Assembly: GCA_026398835.1 (NCBI GenBank)
Contig: JAPLSD010000580.1
Coordinates: 1 to 6,343, forward strand
DNA from: Pseudomonas sp.
GTDB taxonomy: Bacteria > Pseudomonadota > Gammaproteobacteria > Pseudomonadales > Pseudomonadaceae
DNA length: 6,343 bases
Reading direction: 5' to 3'
Part shown: positions 1-6,343 of the stretch, piece after piece
Position numbering within the stretch: position 1 is the stretch's first letter
Layout of the letters: every line of letters starts with the position of its first letter
Notes under the pieces: model-generated
Told to the model about the DNA's origin: nothing
The model's input: the letters and a program-made list of their open reading frames with translations, nothing else
The model's database searches: none
Position numbers and translations under genes: made by a program

Positions 1-3
1 ATT

Positions 4-1005
4 TCATTCAATCCCCACCTGATTGCGCCCATTGTTTTTCGCCAGGTACAAACCTTTGTCAGCTGCCGAGATCAGTTGCCGGCAATTACTGCCGGACTGT
101 GGAGTCATGGTCGACAGGCCGATGCTGATGGTCAGGCTTGCGCCCTCGGCCGGAGAGGTATGCGGAATCTGCAATGCAGCCACCGTCTGACGCAGTTTCT
201 CGGCCACCATCCGCGCGCCGCCCGGCGAGGTGTTGGGCAGTACCAGCACGAATTCCTCGCCGCCGTAGCGGGCCGGCAGGTCCGACGGTCGGCTGCTGGC
301 GTCGCGAATGGCCGTGGCGACTTTGCGCAGGGCCTCATCACCGTCCAGGTGGCCGAAGCTGTCGTTGTAGGACTTGAAGTAATCCACATCGATCATCAAC
401 AGCGACAATTGCGTCTGGTCGCGCTGGGCCTTCCTCCACTCAAGCTCGAGGTATTCATCGAAGTGTCGGCGATTGGAAAGGCCAGTCAGGCCGTCAGAGT
501 TCATCAAGCGCTGCAGCACCAGATTGGTATCAAGCAACTGCTGCTGACTGACCCGTAACGCGCGATACGCCTCATCGCGCTGCAGCAAGGTCATGTAAGA
601 CCGAGAGTGATAGCGGATACGTGCAACCAGTTCGATGTTGTCCGGCAACTTGACCAGGTAATCGTTGGCGCCTGCGGCAAACGCCGCGCTTTTGATCAAG
701 GGGTCTTCCTTGGTCGACAGCACGATGATCGGAATGTCCTTGGTCGCCGGATGGTTGCGGTACTCGCGCACCAGCGTCAGCCCATCCAGACCGGGCATGA
801 CCAGGTCCTGAAGGATCACCGTCGGCTTGATGCGGATCGCCTGGGCGACGGCCTGATGCGGGTCGGCACAGAAGTGGAAGTCGATATTCTCTTCATTGGC
901 CAGCCCGCGCCGCACAGCTTCACCGATCATTGCCTGGTCATCGACCAATAGCACCATCGCGGCATTTTCATCGGTTTTGAAATTGTCGAGCTGTAAATCA
1001 TTCAT
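4..1005 (-). CDS. wspR: WspR, response regulator diguanylate cyclase (REC-GGDEF)
   Basis: This is the output enzyme of the Wsp pathway, a cytoplasmic response regulator that condenses two GTP into cyclic di-GMP when phosphorylated by WspE. The 333-residue protein has a receiver domain (about 17-130) with acidic pair D22/D23, phosphoacceptor D67 (LQDLVMPG), T98 and K119. A helical, probably coiled-coil stalk (about 132-168) follows. The GGDEF domain starts at the [10 protein letters not shown] motif (171-180) and has the active-site GGEEF at 248-252. An RxxD inhibitory site (R239, D242) lies five residues before it, so both catalysis and product inhibition look intact. The ATG at 1003-1005 is chosen because AGGTGA sits 6 bases upstream. 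This start also places an arginine at 129, the position I recall for the activating WspR19 (R129C) change in P. fluorescens SBW25. It is the last gene of the operon, 48 bases after wspF. Confidence 0.97.
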   Translation of the reverse strand: MNDLQLDNFKTDENAAMVLLVDDQAMIGEAVRRGLANEENIDFHFCADPHQAVAQAIRIKPTVILQDLVMPGLDGLTLVREYRNHPATKDIPIIVLSTKEDPLIKSAAFAAGANDYLVKLPDNIELVARIRYHSRSYMTLLQRDEAYRALRVSQQQLLDTNLVLQRLMNSDGLTGLSNRRHFDEYLELEWRKAQRDQTQLSLLMIDVDYFKSYNDSFGHLDGDEALRKVATAIRDASSRPSDLPARYGGEEFVLVLPNTSPGGARMVAEKLRQTVAALQIPHTSPAEGASLTISIGLSTMTPQSGSNCRQLISAADKGLYLAKNNGRNQVGIE

Positions 1006-1053
1006 CTACGGTCACCTGAATTACTACCTGGCCAAGACAGCTGCTTTTGTCAG
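1006..1053 (-). other. wspF-wspR intergenic gap
   Basis: This 48-base spacer is the only gap between genes in the window; the other three junctions overlap. It holds the wspR ribosome binding site. A weak inverted repeat (GACA/TGTC, 4-base arms with an 8-base loop) lies near its wspF end. It has no T-tract and no convincing -35/-10 pair, so I see neither a terminator nor a clear internal promoter. wspR is most simply read as cotranscribed with wspF but translated independently. Confidence 0.7.
1012..1017 (-). promoter_or_regulatory. wspR ribosome binding site (AGGTGA)
   Basis: On the minus strand AGGTGA ends 6 bases before the ATG at 1003-1005. It supports this start over the internal Met at residue 17, immediately before the receiver domain. 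Confidence 0.75.
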
Positions 1054-2064
1054 TCATTTGGCGAATATCTCCAGCAATCGTGGCGCAATTTTGTCCAGTG
1101 GGCGAATTTCCACGGCGGCGTCGATGGCAGCGGCCGCTTTCGGCATCCCATACACCGCACTGCTGTTCTGGTCCTGAGCGATGGTCAGGAAGCCTTGCTC
1201 ACGCATCAACTTGAGCCCCTGAGCGCCATCGCGGCCCATGCCGGTCAGCAATACACCGACAGCATCGCCGTTCCAGTAGCTGGCCACACTCTCGAAAAAC
1301 ACGTCGATCGACGGTCGATAGATCTCGTTGACCGGCTCGGCGGTGTAGGCCAGCGTGCCGTTCTTCAGCAGCCGAATATGGTGGTTGGTGCCGGCCAGCA
1401 GCACCGTGCCGCTTTGCGGTCGCTCACCCTCTTGCGCCAGGCGCACCGTCAATCCGGAGGCACTGCTCAGCCATTCGGCCATACCGAAGGCGAACACCTG
1501 GTCGACGTGCTGAACCAGCACAACGGCAGCAGGAAAATTGACTGGCAGGCCTTTGAGCAAGACTTCCAGCGCCGCCGGCCCGCCAGCGGAAGAGCCAATG
1601 GCTACCAGGCTTTGACGTTGCACCATCGTGCGCGGCGGCGTCGGTGCTGAAGGCACCCGGCTACCGCTCTGGCCGATCAGCCAGCTGATATTGAGGATCT
1701 TGCGCAGCAACGGCGCTGCGGCTTCTTTGGCATTACCGGCACCGACGACCGGGGTGTCTACCACATCCAGCGCGCCATACCCCATGGCCTCGAACACCCG
1801 GTGGACATTCTGCTGGCGGTCGACGGTAACAATCACGATGGCACATGGGCTCTCGGCCATAATCCGCCGGGTCGCTTCCACGCCGTCCATCACTGGCATG
1901 ATCAAGTCCATCAGGATCAGGTCCGGCGTCTGCTCGGCGCAGTACTTCACAGCCTCCGCACCATTGCTCGCGACCCAGACTACTTCGTGGGTCGGCTCGA
2001 ACGCGAGGGCCCGGCGCAAGGCCTCTACCGCCATGGGCATATCATTGACGATAGCGATCTTCAT
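1054..2064 (-). CDS. wspF: WspF, CheB-type receptor methylesterase
   Basis: This is the adaptation enzyme that removes methyl groups from glutamates of the WspA receptor and so damps signalling. Loss of WspF locks Wsp on and gives wrinkly, high cyclic di-GMP colonies in several pseudomonads (established knowledge). The 336-residue protein has an N-terminal receiver (about 1-120) with phosphoacceptor D53 ([11 protein letters not shown]) and K-loop region near T80. A Pro-rich linker (about 134-150) leads to the methylesterase domain. The expected catalytic triad is visible: S159 in IGSSAGGP, H186 in LVQHV and D279 in GMGRDG. The acidic pocket reads N7-D8 rather than a double Asp. S301 ([10 protein letters not shown]) matches the position I recall for the S301R activating mutation of P. 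fluorescens SBW25. The ATG overlaps the wspE stop (ATGA) and is preceded by a strong GGAGGAG. Length is normal for CheB. Confidence 0.97.
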   Translation of the reverse strand: MKIAIVNDMPMAVEALRRALAFEPTHEVVWVASNGAEAVKYCAEQTPDLILMDLIMPVMDGVEATRRIMAESPCAIVIVTVDRQQNVHRVFEAMGYGALDVVDTPVVGAGNAKEAAAPLLRKILNISWLIGQSGSRVPSAPTPPRTMVQRQSLVAIGSSAGGPAALEVLLKGLPVNFPAAVVLVQHVDQVFAFGMAEWLSSASGLTVRLAQEGERPQSGTVLLAGTNHHIRLLKNGTLAYTAEPVNEIYRPSIDVFFESVASYWNGDAVGVLLTGMGRDGAQGLKLMREQGFLTIAQDQNSSAVYGMPKAAAAIDAAVEIRPLDKIAPRLLEIFAK

Positions 2065-4388
2065 GTCCGGGCTCCTCCAATGAGTTCCACGACCGCATCA
2101 AGCAAAGCGTCGTCATGAAAACTGGCTTTGGCTAGATAATAGTCGGCTCCCGCGTCCAGTCCGCGACGTCGGTCTTCTTCGCGGTCCTTGTAGGAAACCA
2201 CTATGACCGGCAGCGACTGCAAGCGGTTGTCCCGACGCAACAGGGTGACCAATTCAATACCATCCATTCGGGGCATATCGATGTCGGTGATCAGCAGGTC
2301 GAAGTCTTCGGCGCGCAAAGCGTTCCAGCCGTCCATCCCGTCTACCGCCACGGCGACGTCGTAACCGCGATTGAGCAACAGTTTGCGTTGCAGCTCGCGG
2401 ACCGTGAGGGAATCGTCGACCACCAGAATGCGTTTGCGCGCGACTTCCGTGGCTTGATGGTTGTGCCGGGCGATACGCTCCAGGCGGCCGGTGTTGAGCA
2501 ATTTATCCACCGAACGCAGCATGTCCTCAACATCGACAATCAGCACGACGGAGCCGTCGTCCAGCAGCGCTCCGGCGGAAATATCCTGGACCTTGCCCAG
2601 ACGATCATCCAGCGGCAGCACCACCAGCGTGCGCTCGCCGATAAAGCGTTCGACGGCCACGCCATACACCGCATCGCGCTCGCGAATCACCACGACTTTG
2701 AGGGTTTGCTCGTTGTTTTTAGTCGCCGGGCGCTGCAACAACTGGCTGGCCGCGACCAGACCGACATGCCGGCCTTCGTGCCAGAAGTGCTGACGCCCTT
2801 CCACTTGCACGATGTCATCGGGCTCCAGGTCGCACATGCGCTCAATGTGCGCCAGCGGGAAAGCGTAAGCCTCCTCTGCGACTTCCACCACCAGACTGCG
2901 CACTACCGACAGGGTCAGCGGTACCTCAAGATGGAAGCGGCTGCCCTCGCCCGCAGTCTGCTCCAGCACCACCGCGCCGCGCAGCTGACGGACCATATGC
3001 TGAACAGCGTCCAGGCCAACACCGCGCCCGGAGACTTCGGTGACCTTGTCCCGCAGGCTGAAGCCCGGCAGAAACAGGAAGGTCAGCAGCTCTTCTTCAC
3101 TCAACTGGGCAGCGGTTTCAGCCGGCGACAATTCACGCTCGACGATACTGCGACGCAGGTATTCGAGGTCTACTCCGTTACCGTCATCGCTCAGTTCCAT
3201 CACCAACAACCCGGCCTGATGGGAGGCTCGTAGCCGGATCAAGCCTTCAGCGGGTTTACCGGCCAACAATCGCTGCTCAGGCATTTCGATGCCGTGATCC
3301 ACCGCGTTACGCAATAAATGAGTCAGCGGTGCTTCGAGCTTTTCCAACACATCACGGTCGACTTGGGTCTTGTCACCCTCGATCTCCAACCGCACCTGTT
3401 TACCCAGGTTGCGGCCCAGGTCACGCACCATCCGCACCTGCCCGGCCAGCACATCAGCGAACGGCCGCATGCGGCAGGCCAGCGCCGTGTCATACAACAC
3501 TTGAGCACGCTGGCTGGCGTGCCAAGCGAACTCATCCAGCTCGGCAGTTTTCTCAGCCAGCAGTTGCTGGGACTCGGCGAGCATGCGTCGGGCATCGGCC
3601 AGCCCTTCCTGGGCTTCCAGGCCGAGCTCATGCTCTTTGAGGTGAGCATTAAGGTTTTCCAGGGCGCGCAGACTGTTGTTCTGCATGCGCTTGAGGCGCT
3701 GCATCGTCGCCAGCCAAGGCTTGAGGCGCTGGGTTTCCACCAAGGACTTGCTCGATAAATCGAGCAAACTGTTCAGGCGTTCGGCGGTGACCCGCAGCAC
3801 CCGCTCACCGCCCTCGGTAACACGCGCGGGTTGACGCTGTGTTGCAGTGGCTCCAGCGAGCAGCGCTTCGGGCTCCAGCAGTGGCGCCTCGGGCTCAGGC
3901 TCGGCACGGGGCGGCTCAAGCTGCAGCTCAGCCATCGGCGGTGTGGCCAGCTCAATGGCTAACGCGGCGGGCGGTGCAATTTTGGCGGTCAACGCAGCGG
4001 AATCAAGCAACAGGCCCATCAAGGCAACATAGGCCTCGATATCGCTAATACCGACGTTGTCGCTGCCCGGCGTGGCGATGCGCATCAGAAGGTCAGTGCC
4101 TTGCAGCAAGGCGTCGATATGTTCGGGTTGCAGGTACAAACGACCTTCCTGGGCGCTGACCAGGCAATCCTCCATGACATGCGCCACGCTGACCCCCGCA
4201 TCCACGCCAACAATGCGTGCGGCGCCCTTGAGCGAGTGCGCCGCACGCATGCAGGCTTCCAGTTGATCGGCCTGGGTCGGATTGCGCTCCAGTGCGAGCA
4301 GGCCGGTGCTGAGCACCTGGGTCTGCGCTTCGGCCTCCAGGCTGAACAGCTCCAGCAGCGATGCGTCGCGCATTTGATCAGGGGTCAT
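2061..4388 (-). CDS. wspE: WspE, hybrid CheA-type histidine kinase with receiver domain
   Basis: This is the central kinase: it autophosphorylates under control of the WspA receptor and donates phosphate to WspR and WspF. Domains in the 775 residues, in order, are as follows. The HPt domain (about 1-125) has phosphorylated H51 in [11 protein letters not shown] Pro/Glu/Ala-rich linker spans about 138-190. A long helical P3-like region (about 196-320) ends in the conserved CRMRPF. The ATPase has N box N361-H365-G, G1 box DDGNG (401-405) and G2 box GRGVGLD (454-460). The CheW-like domain covers about 490-635. The C-terminal receiver (652-775) has D658/D659, phosphoacceptor D702 ([10 protein letters not shown]) and K754. 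No P2-type regulator-binding domain is evident between HPt and P3. GGAG lies 6 bases before the ATG, which overlaps the wspD stop by 4 bases. The alternative label would be generic hybrid CheA, but gene order makes WspE secure. Confidence 0.97.
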   Translation of the reverse strand: MTPDQMRDASLLELFSLEAEAQTQVLSTGLLALERNPTQADQLEACMRAAHSLKGAARIVGVDAGVSVAHVMEDCLVSAQEGRLYLQPEHIDALLQGTDLLMRIATPGSDNVGISDIEAYVALMGLLLDSAALTAKIAPPAALAIELATPPMAELQLEPPRAEPEPEAPLLEPEALLAGATATQRQPARVTEGGERVLRVTAERLNSLLDLSSKSLVETQRLKPWLATMQRLKRMQNNSLRALENLNAHLKEHELGLEAQEGLADARRMLAESQQLLAEKTAELDEFAWHASQRAQVLYDTALACRMRPFADVLAGQVRMVRDLGRNLGKQVRLEIEGDKTQVDRDVLEKLEAPLTHLLRNAVDHGIEMPEQRLLAGKPAEGLIRLRASHQAGLLVMELSDDGNGVDLEYLRRSIVERELSPAETAAQLSEEELLTFLFLPGFSLRDKVTEVSGRGVGLDAVQHMVRQLRGAVVLEQTAGEGSRFHLEVPLTLSVVRSLVVEVAEEAYAFPLAHIERMCDLEPDDIVQVEGRQHFWHEGRHVGLVAASQLLQRPATKNNEQTLKVVVIRERDAVYGVAVERFIGERTLVVLPLDDRLGKVQDISAGALLDDGSVVLIVDVEDMLRSVDKLLNTGRLERIARHNHQATEVARKRILVVDDSLTVRELQRKLLLNRGYDVAVAVDGMDGWNALRAEDFDLLITDIDMPRMDGIELVTLLRRDNRLQSLPVIVVSYKDREEDRRRGLDAGADYYLAKASFHDDALLDAVVELIGGART
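2072..2078 (-). promoter_or_regulatory. wspF ribosome binding site (GGAGGAG)
   Basis: GGAGGAG lies 7 bases upstream of the wspF ATG and inside the 3' end of wspE. It is the strongest Shine-Dalgarno match in the window, so WspF may initiate efficiently on its own as well as by coupling through the ATGA overlap with wspE. Confidence 0.8.
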
Positions 4389-5065
4389 GTGAGGCTCCGG
4401 GTCACGGCTGACAGCAGCTGTTCTTCATCCAGCCAGCGCAAACTGCGATCTCTGAACGGCAACACGCCACGGGTGTATTTGCCGCTGGCTTGAGAACCGG
4501 AGCTGGAGGCGGCATTCAAGATGCGCTCATCGATAGCGTGAATCCCGTCCACTTCATCCACCGGCACCACCACCGGGCCGCCGTGGGCCGCGATGATCAA
4601 CATGCGCGGCATGACCCGCGCCCCCGAGACAACACCAGTAGTGGCGTCCAGCCCCAGCAATTCCACGAGTGACAGGCAGGCGACCAAGGCGCCGCGCACA
4701 TTGGCCACGCCCAACAATGCCGGCGAACGCTGGTGCGGCAAGGAATGTATCGGCTGCAACGGCGCGACCTCCACCAGGCAGCGAGTCACCAGGCCCAACC
4801 ACTCTTCGCCAAGACGGAACATCAACAGCGAGCGGGTGACGACATCGCTCTCGACCGCGATCGACTGCCGATGATCTTCCTGTTGCAGCGCATAACGATC
4901 GAGCAAGCGGGTCGCTGCCGCGGAATACACTGCACAGTTACGACAGTGAATATGCTCGGCCAACAGCGGGCAGGACTTGTCACCGTGGATACCGATCCGG
5001 TTCCAGCAGTCATCGATGGCCTGCGCATCTTCATGGGTCACACTCAACGAAACAGAGCCCGTCAT
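4385..5065 (-). CDS. wspD: WspD, CheW-like coupling protein with N-terminal Cys/His motif
   Basis: This is one of the two CheW-like adaptors of Wsp; it links the WspA receptor to the WspE kinase in a cytoplasmic signalling array. The 226-residue protein carries a CheW-like domain (about 77-222), recognisable from the LGVANVRGALVACLSL stretch (118-133), the VVVPVDEVDGI segment (165-175) and an ending typical of CheW (LPFRDRSLRWLDEEQLL). CheW alone is usually about 150-170 residues. The extra N-terminal segment (about 15-57) contains C20-W21, SCPLLAEH (31-38) and HCRNC (40-44), giving four cysteines and several histidines in 25 residues. I recall similar segments in other CheW-family proteins, but their function is not evident from the sequence. 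The ATG overlaps the wspC stop by 4 bases and has only a weak GAG 8 bases upstream, so translational coupling to wspC is likely. The gene also overlaps wspE by 4 bases. Confidence 0.94.
   Translation of the reverse strand: MTGSVSLSVTHEDAQAIDDCWNRIGIHGDKSCPLLAEHIHCRNCAVYSAAATRLLDRYALQQEDHRQSIAVESDVVTRSLLMFRLGEEWLGLVTRCLVEVAPLQPIHSLPHQRSPALLGVANVRGALVACLSLVELLGLDATTGVVSGARVMPRMLIIAAHGGPVVVPVDEVDGIHAIDERILNAASSSGSQASGKYTRGVLPFRDRSLRWLDEEQLLSAVTRSLT
4395..4398 (-). promoter_or_regulatory. wspE ribosome binding site (GGAG)
   Basis: GGAG lies 6 bases before the wspE ATG at 4386-4388, inside the end of wspD. It supports this start, which also places the HPt domain at the very N-terminus as in other CheA proteins. 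Confidence 0.65.
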
Positions 5066-6343
5066 CGTTTACGCTCACTGTCAGCGGTGCGCTCGCTGCG
5101 GGCGGCGCGTTCCTGCAATCGACGGGCACCCGCCGCATCTCCCTGGGAAGCCAATAAAACGGCCAGGTGCATCAGCGCTTCGGGATGCTGCGGCTCCAGA
5201 TAAAGCGCCTTGCGATAGAAACCTTGAGCCTGCAGTACATTGCCAGCGACATCGCTGAGCAATCCCAGCCAATAAAACACTTGAGCCACCGGCTCATGGT
5301 TGCGCAGGTACTGCTCGCAGGCGGCGCGTGCCTCGGTGCTTTTTCCTTCATTGGCCAGCGCGGCGATGCTGGCGAGCAAGGCACCGGCATCACTCGCAGC
5401 AGCAGAAGGCTCGCCAGGACTGATCATTGGCGCAACGCGGGTAAAGGGTCTGCTGCGCAGCGACGGCGGCGCCACGTTGCGGATCGATTGACACATGGGC
5501 AACGGCGTCGGGATAAAGGCCGGCAGCGGTACGGGCTCAGGCTCAGGCTCGCTATGACGACTAAAGGCAAAGGACTGTGGAATGCCGATCGAGCGCATAC
5601 CCAATCGCCCCAACAGGCCGCCTTCTGCCGGGCCGATAAACAGCACGCCGTCGACATGGGTGAGGCGCTTGAGCACTTCAAACACCTGGCGCTGAGTCGC
5701 CTGATCGAAGTAAATCAGCAGGTTGCGGCAGAACACAAAATCATACGGCGGTTCATTGGCCAGTAACGCCGGATCAAGCAGATTGCCCACCTGCAAGTGC
5801 ACCTGTTCGCGCACCCGCTCGTTGAGGTGATAACGCTCGTCTTCAACAGTGAAGTGGCGCTCGCGAAAATCGGTCAGTTGCCCACGAAAGGAGTTCTTGC
5901 CATACACCGCACACTTGGCGCGCTCGACCGACAGGGGGCTGACATCCAGCCCTTCGACCTTGAACTGATGGGGCGCAAACCCGGCATCGAACAAGGCCAT
6001 GGCAATCGAATACGGCTCTTCGCCGGTCGAGCACGGCAGACTGAGAATCCGTAAGGCGCGCATGCCCTTGATCTCGGCCAAACGCGCTACCGCCCGTTTA
6101 GCCAGGGTTGCGAAGGACTCCGGATAACGGAAAAACCAGGTTTCCGGAACGATGACGGCTTCGATCAGCGCCTGCTGTTCATCCCGCGATCCTTGCAACG
6201 TATGCCAGTACTCGTCGGCAGTCAGCGCCTGCTGAGCCGTGGTGCGCTGACGGACAGCCCGCTCGATGAGCGCCTCCCCCACGGACGCCACGTCCAGGCC
6301 GATGCGCTCCTTGAGAAAGTCGAAAAAGCGTTGATCGCTACTC
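5062..6343 (-). CDS. wspC: WspC, CheR-type receptor methyltransferase with TPR region (5' end cut by window)
   Basis: This enzyme transfers methyl groups from S-adenosylmethionine to glutamates of the WspA receptor, opposing WspF and keeping the system responsive. The frame stays open to the window edge; 426 residues are visible, beginning SSDQRFFDFLKERIGL. A GTG at 6289-6291 looks like a start but falls inside the conserved CheR N-terminal helix, so the true start lies just beyond 6343, probably by one or a few codons. In visible numbering there is ETWFFR (67-72), the SAM-binding SLPCSTGEEPYS (101-112) and CRNLLIYFD (205-213), all CheR hallmarks. A Pro/Glu-rich linker (about 263-310) leads to a C-terminal helical region with TPR-like repeats (about 320-400, including FYRKALYLEPQHPEALMHLA). 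The C-terminus is very Arg/Glu-rich. The stop overlaps wspD by 4 bases. wspB and wspA should lie upstream. Confidence 0.95.
   Translation of the reverse strand, partial: SSDQRFFDFLKERIGLDVASVGEALIERAVRQRTTAQQALTADEYWHTLQGSRDEQQALIEAVIVPETWFFRYPESFATLAKRAVARLAEIKGMRALRILSLPCSTGEEPYSIAMALFDAGFAPHQFKVEGLDVSPLSVERAKCAVYGKNSFRGQLTDFRERHFTVEDERYHLNERVREQVHLQVGNLLDPALLANEPPYDFVFCRNLLIYFDQATQRQVFEVLKRLTHVDGVLFIGPAEGGLLGRLGMRSIGIPQSFAFSRHSEPEPEPVPLPAFIPTPLPMCQSIRNVAPPSLRSRPFTRVAPMISPGEPSAAASDAGALLASIAALANEGKSTEARAACEQYLRNHEPVAQVFYWLGLLSDVAGNVLQAQGFYRKALYLEPQHPEALMHLAVLLASQGDAAGARRLQERAARSERTADSERKR
5534..5551 (-). repeat. Short tandem hexamer repeat in the wspC linker
   Basis: Three tandem copies of a 6-base unit (GGCTCA, GGCTCA, GGCTCG on the plus strand) encode the alternating EPEPEP of the WspC linker between the methyltransferase and TPR regions. 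Two copies of the same unit occur in the Pro/Glu-rich linker of wspE (about 3892-3903). Six-base changes would stay in frame, so linker length could vary without inactivating the protein. Confidence 0.8.

Noticed and set aside
76..558. A 160-codon plus-strand open frame opposite wspR
   Set aside because: It is antisense to the conserved GGDEF domain, with no domain of its own; a by-product of codon bias.
1025..1053. Possible terminator between wspF and wspR
   Set aside because: The inverted repeat has only 4-base arms and no T-tract follows it in the direction of transcription.
2388..3233. A 281-codon plus-strand open frame opposite wspE
   Set aside because: It lies wholly antisense to the ATPase, CheW-like and receiver parts of WspE, shows no recognisable domain, and is typical of long shadow frames opposite high-GC genes.
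5167..5766. A 199-codon plus-strand open frame opposite wspC
   Set aside because: It is antisense to conserved CheR and TPR coding sequence, and its translation has no recognisable motif; treated as a shadow frame.
1..6343. Alternative reading as an ordinary flagellar chemotaxis (Che) operon or a Chp/Pil system
   Set aside because: The terminal gene is a receiver-GGDEF cyclase, the CheR has a TPR tail, and the CheA is a compact hybrid with one HPt and no PilG/PilH-type regulators. The set and order match Wsp.

Overview
The window is the 3' two-thirds of a Wsp (wrinkly spreader) chemosensory operon, all on the minus strand, from a Pseudomonas, most likely of the P. fluorescens group. This rests on recognising the WspC-D-E-F-R proteins in their standard order, near-identity to remembered WspF and WspR sequences of fluorescent pseudomonads, and the high-GC codon use. 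No search was run, so the species assignment is an inference.

In transcription order (right to left): wspC, a CheR-type methyltransferase with a C-terminal TPR region, whose first codon or codons lie just beyond base 6343; wspD, a CheW-like adaptor with an N-terminal Cys/His cluster; wspE, a hybrid CheA-type kinase with HPt, long helical dimerization region, ATPase, CheW-like and receiver domains; wspF, a CheB-type methylesterase; and wspR, a receiver-GGDEF diguanylate cyclase. wspC/wspD, wspD/wspE and wspE/wspF each overlap by 4 bases (ATGA). wspF and wspR are separated by 48 bases, and wspR has its own ribosome binding site. The receptor gene wspA and the first adaptor wspB are expected just outside the right edge. 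The operon promoter is not in the window.

How they work together (established for Wsp systems): a membrane receptor, WspA, responds to surface contact and signals through WspB/WspD to WspE. WspE autophosphorylates on its HPt histidine and passes phosphate to WspR and WspF. Phospho-WspR makes cyclic di-GMP, which raises exopolysaccharide and biofilm output. WspC methylates and WspF demethylates the receptor, which sets the sensitivity. All key catalytic residues I looked for are present, so the pathway looks intact.

There is no stretch over 300 bases without a gene, and I saw no RNA gene, mobile element or CRISPR. The window holds a known system rather than an undescribed one. The least explained points are the Cys/His motif in WspD, the enlarged P3-like helical region and missing P2 domain in WspE, and the uncoupled wspF-wspR junction.
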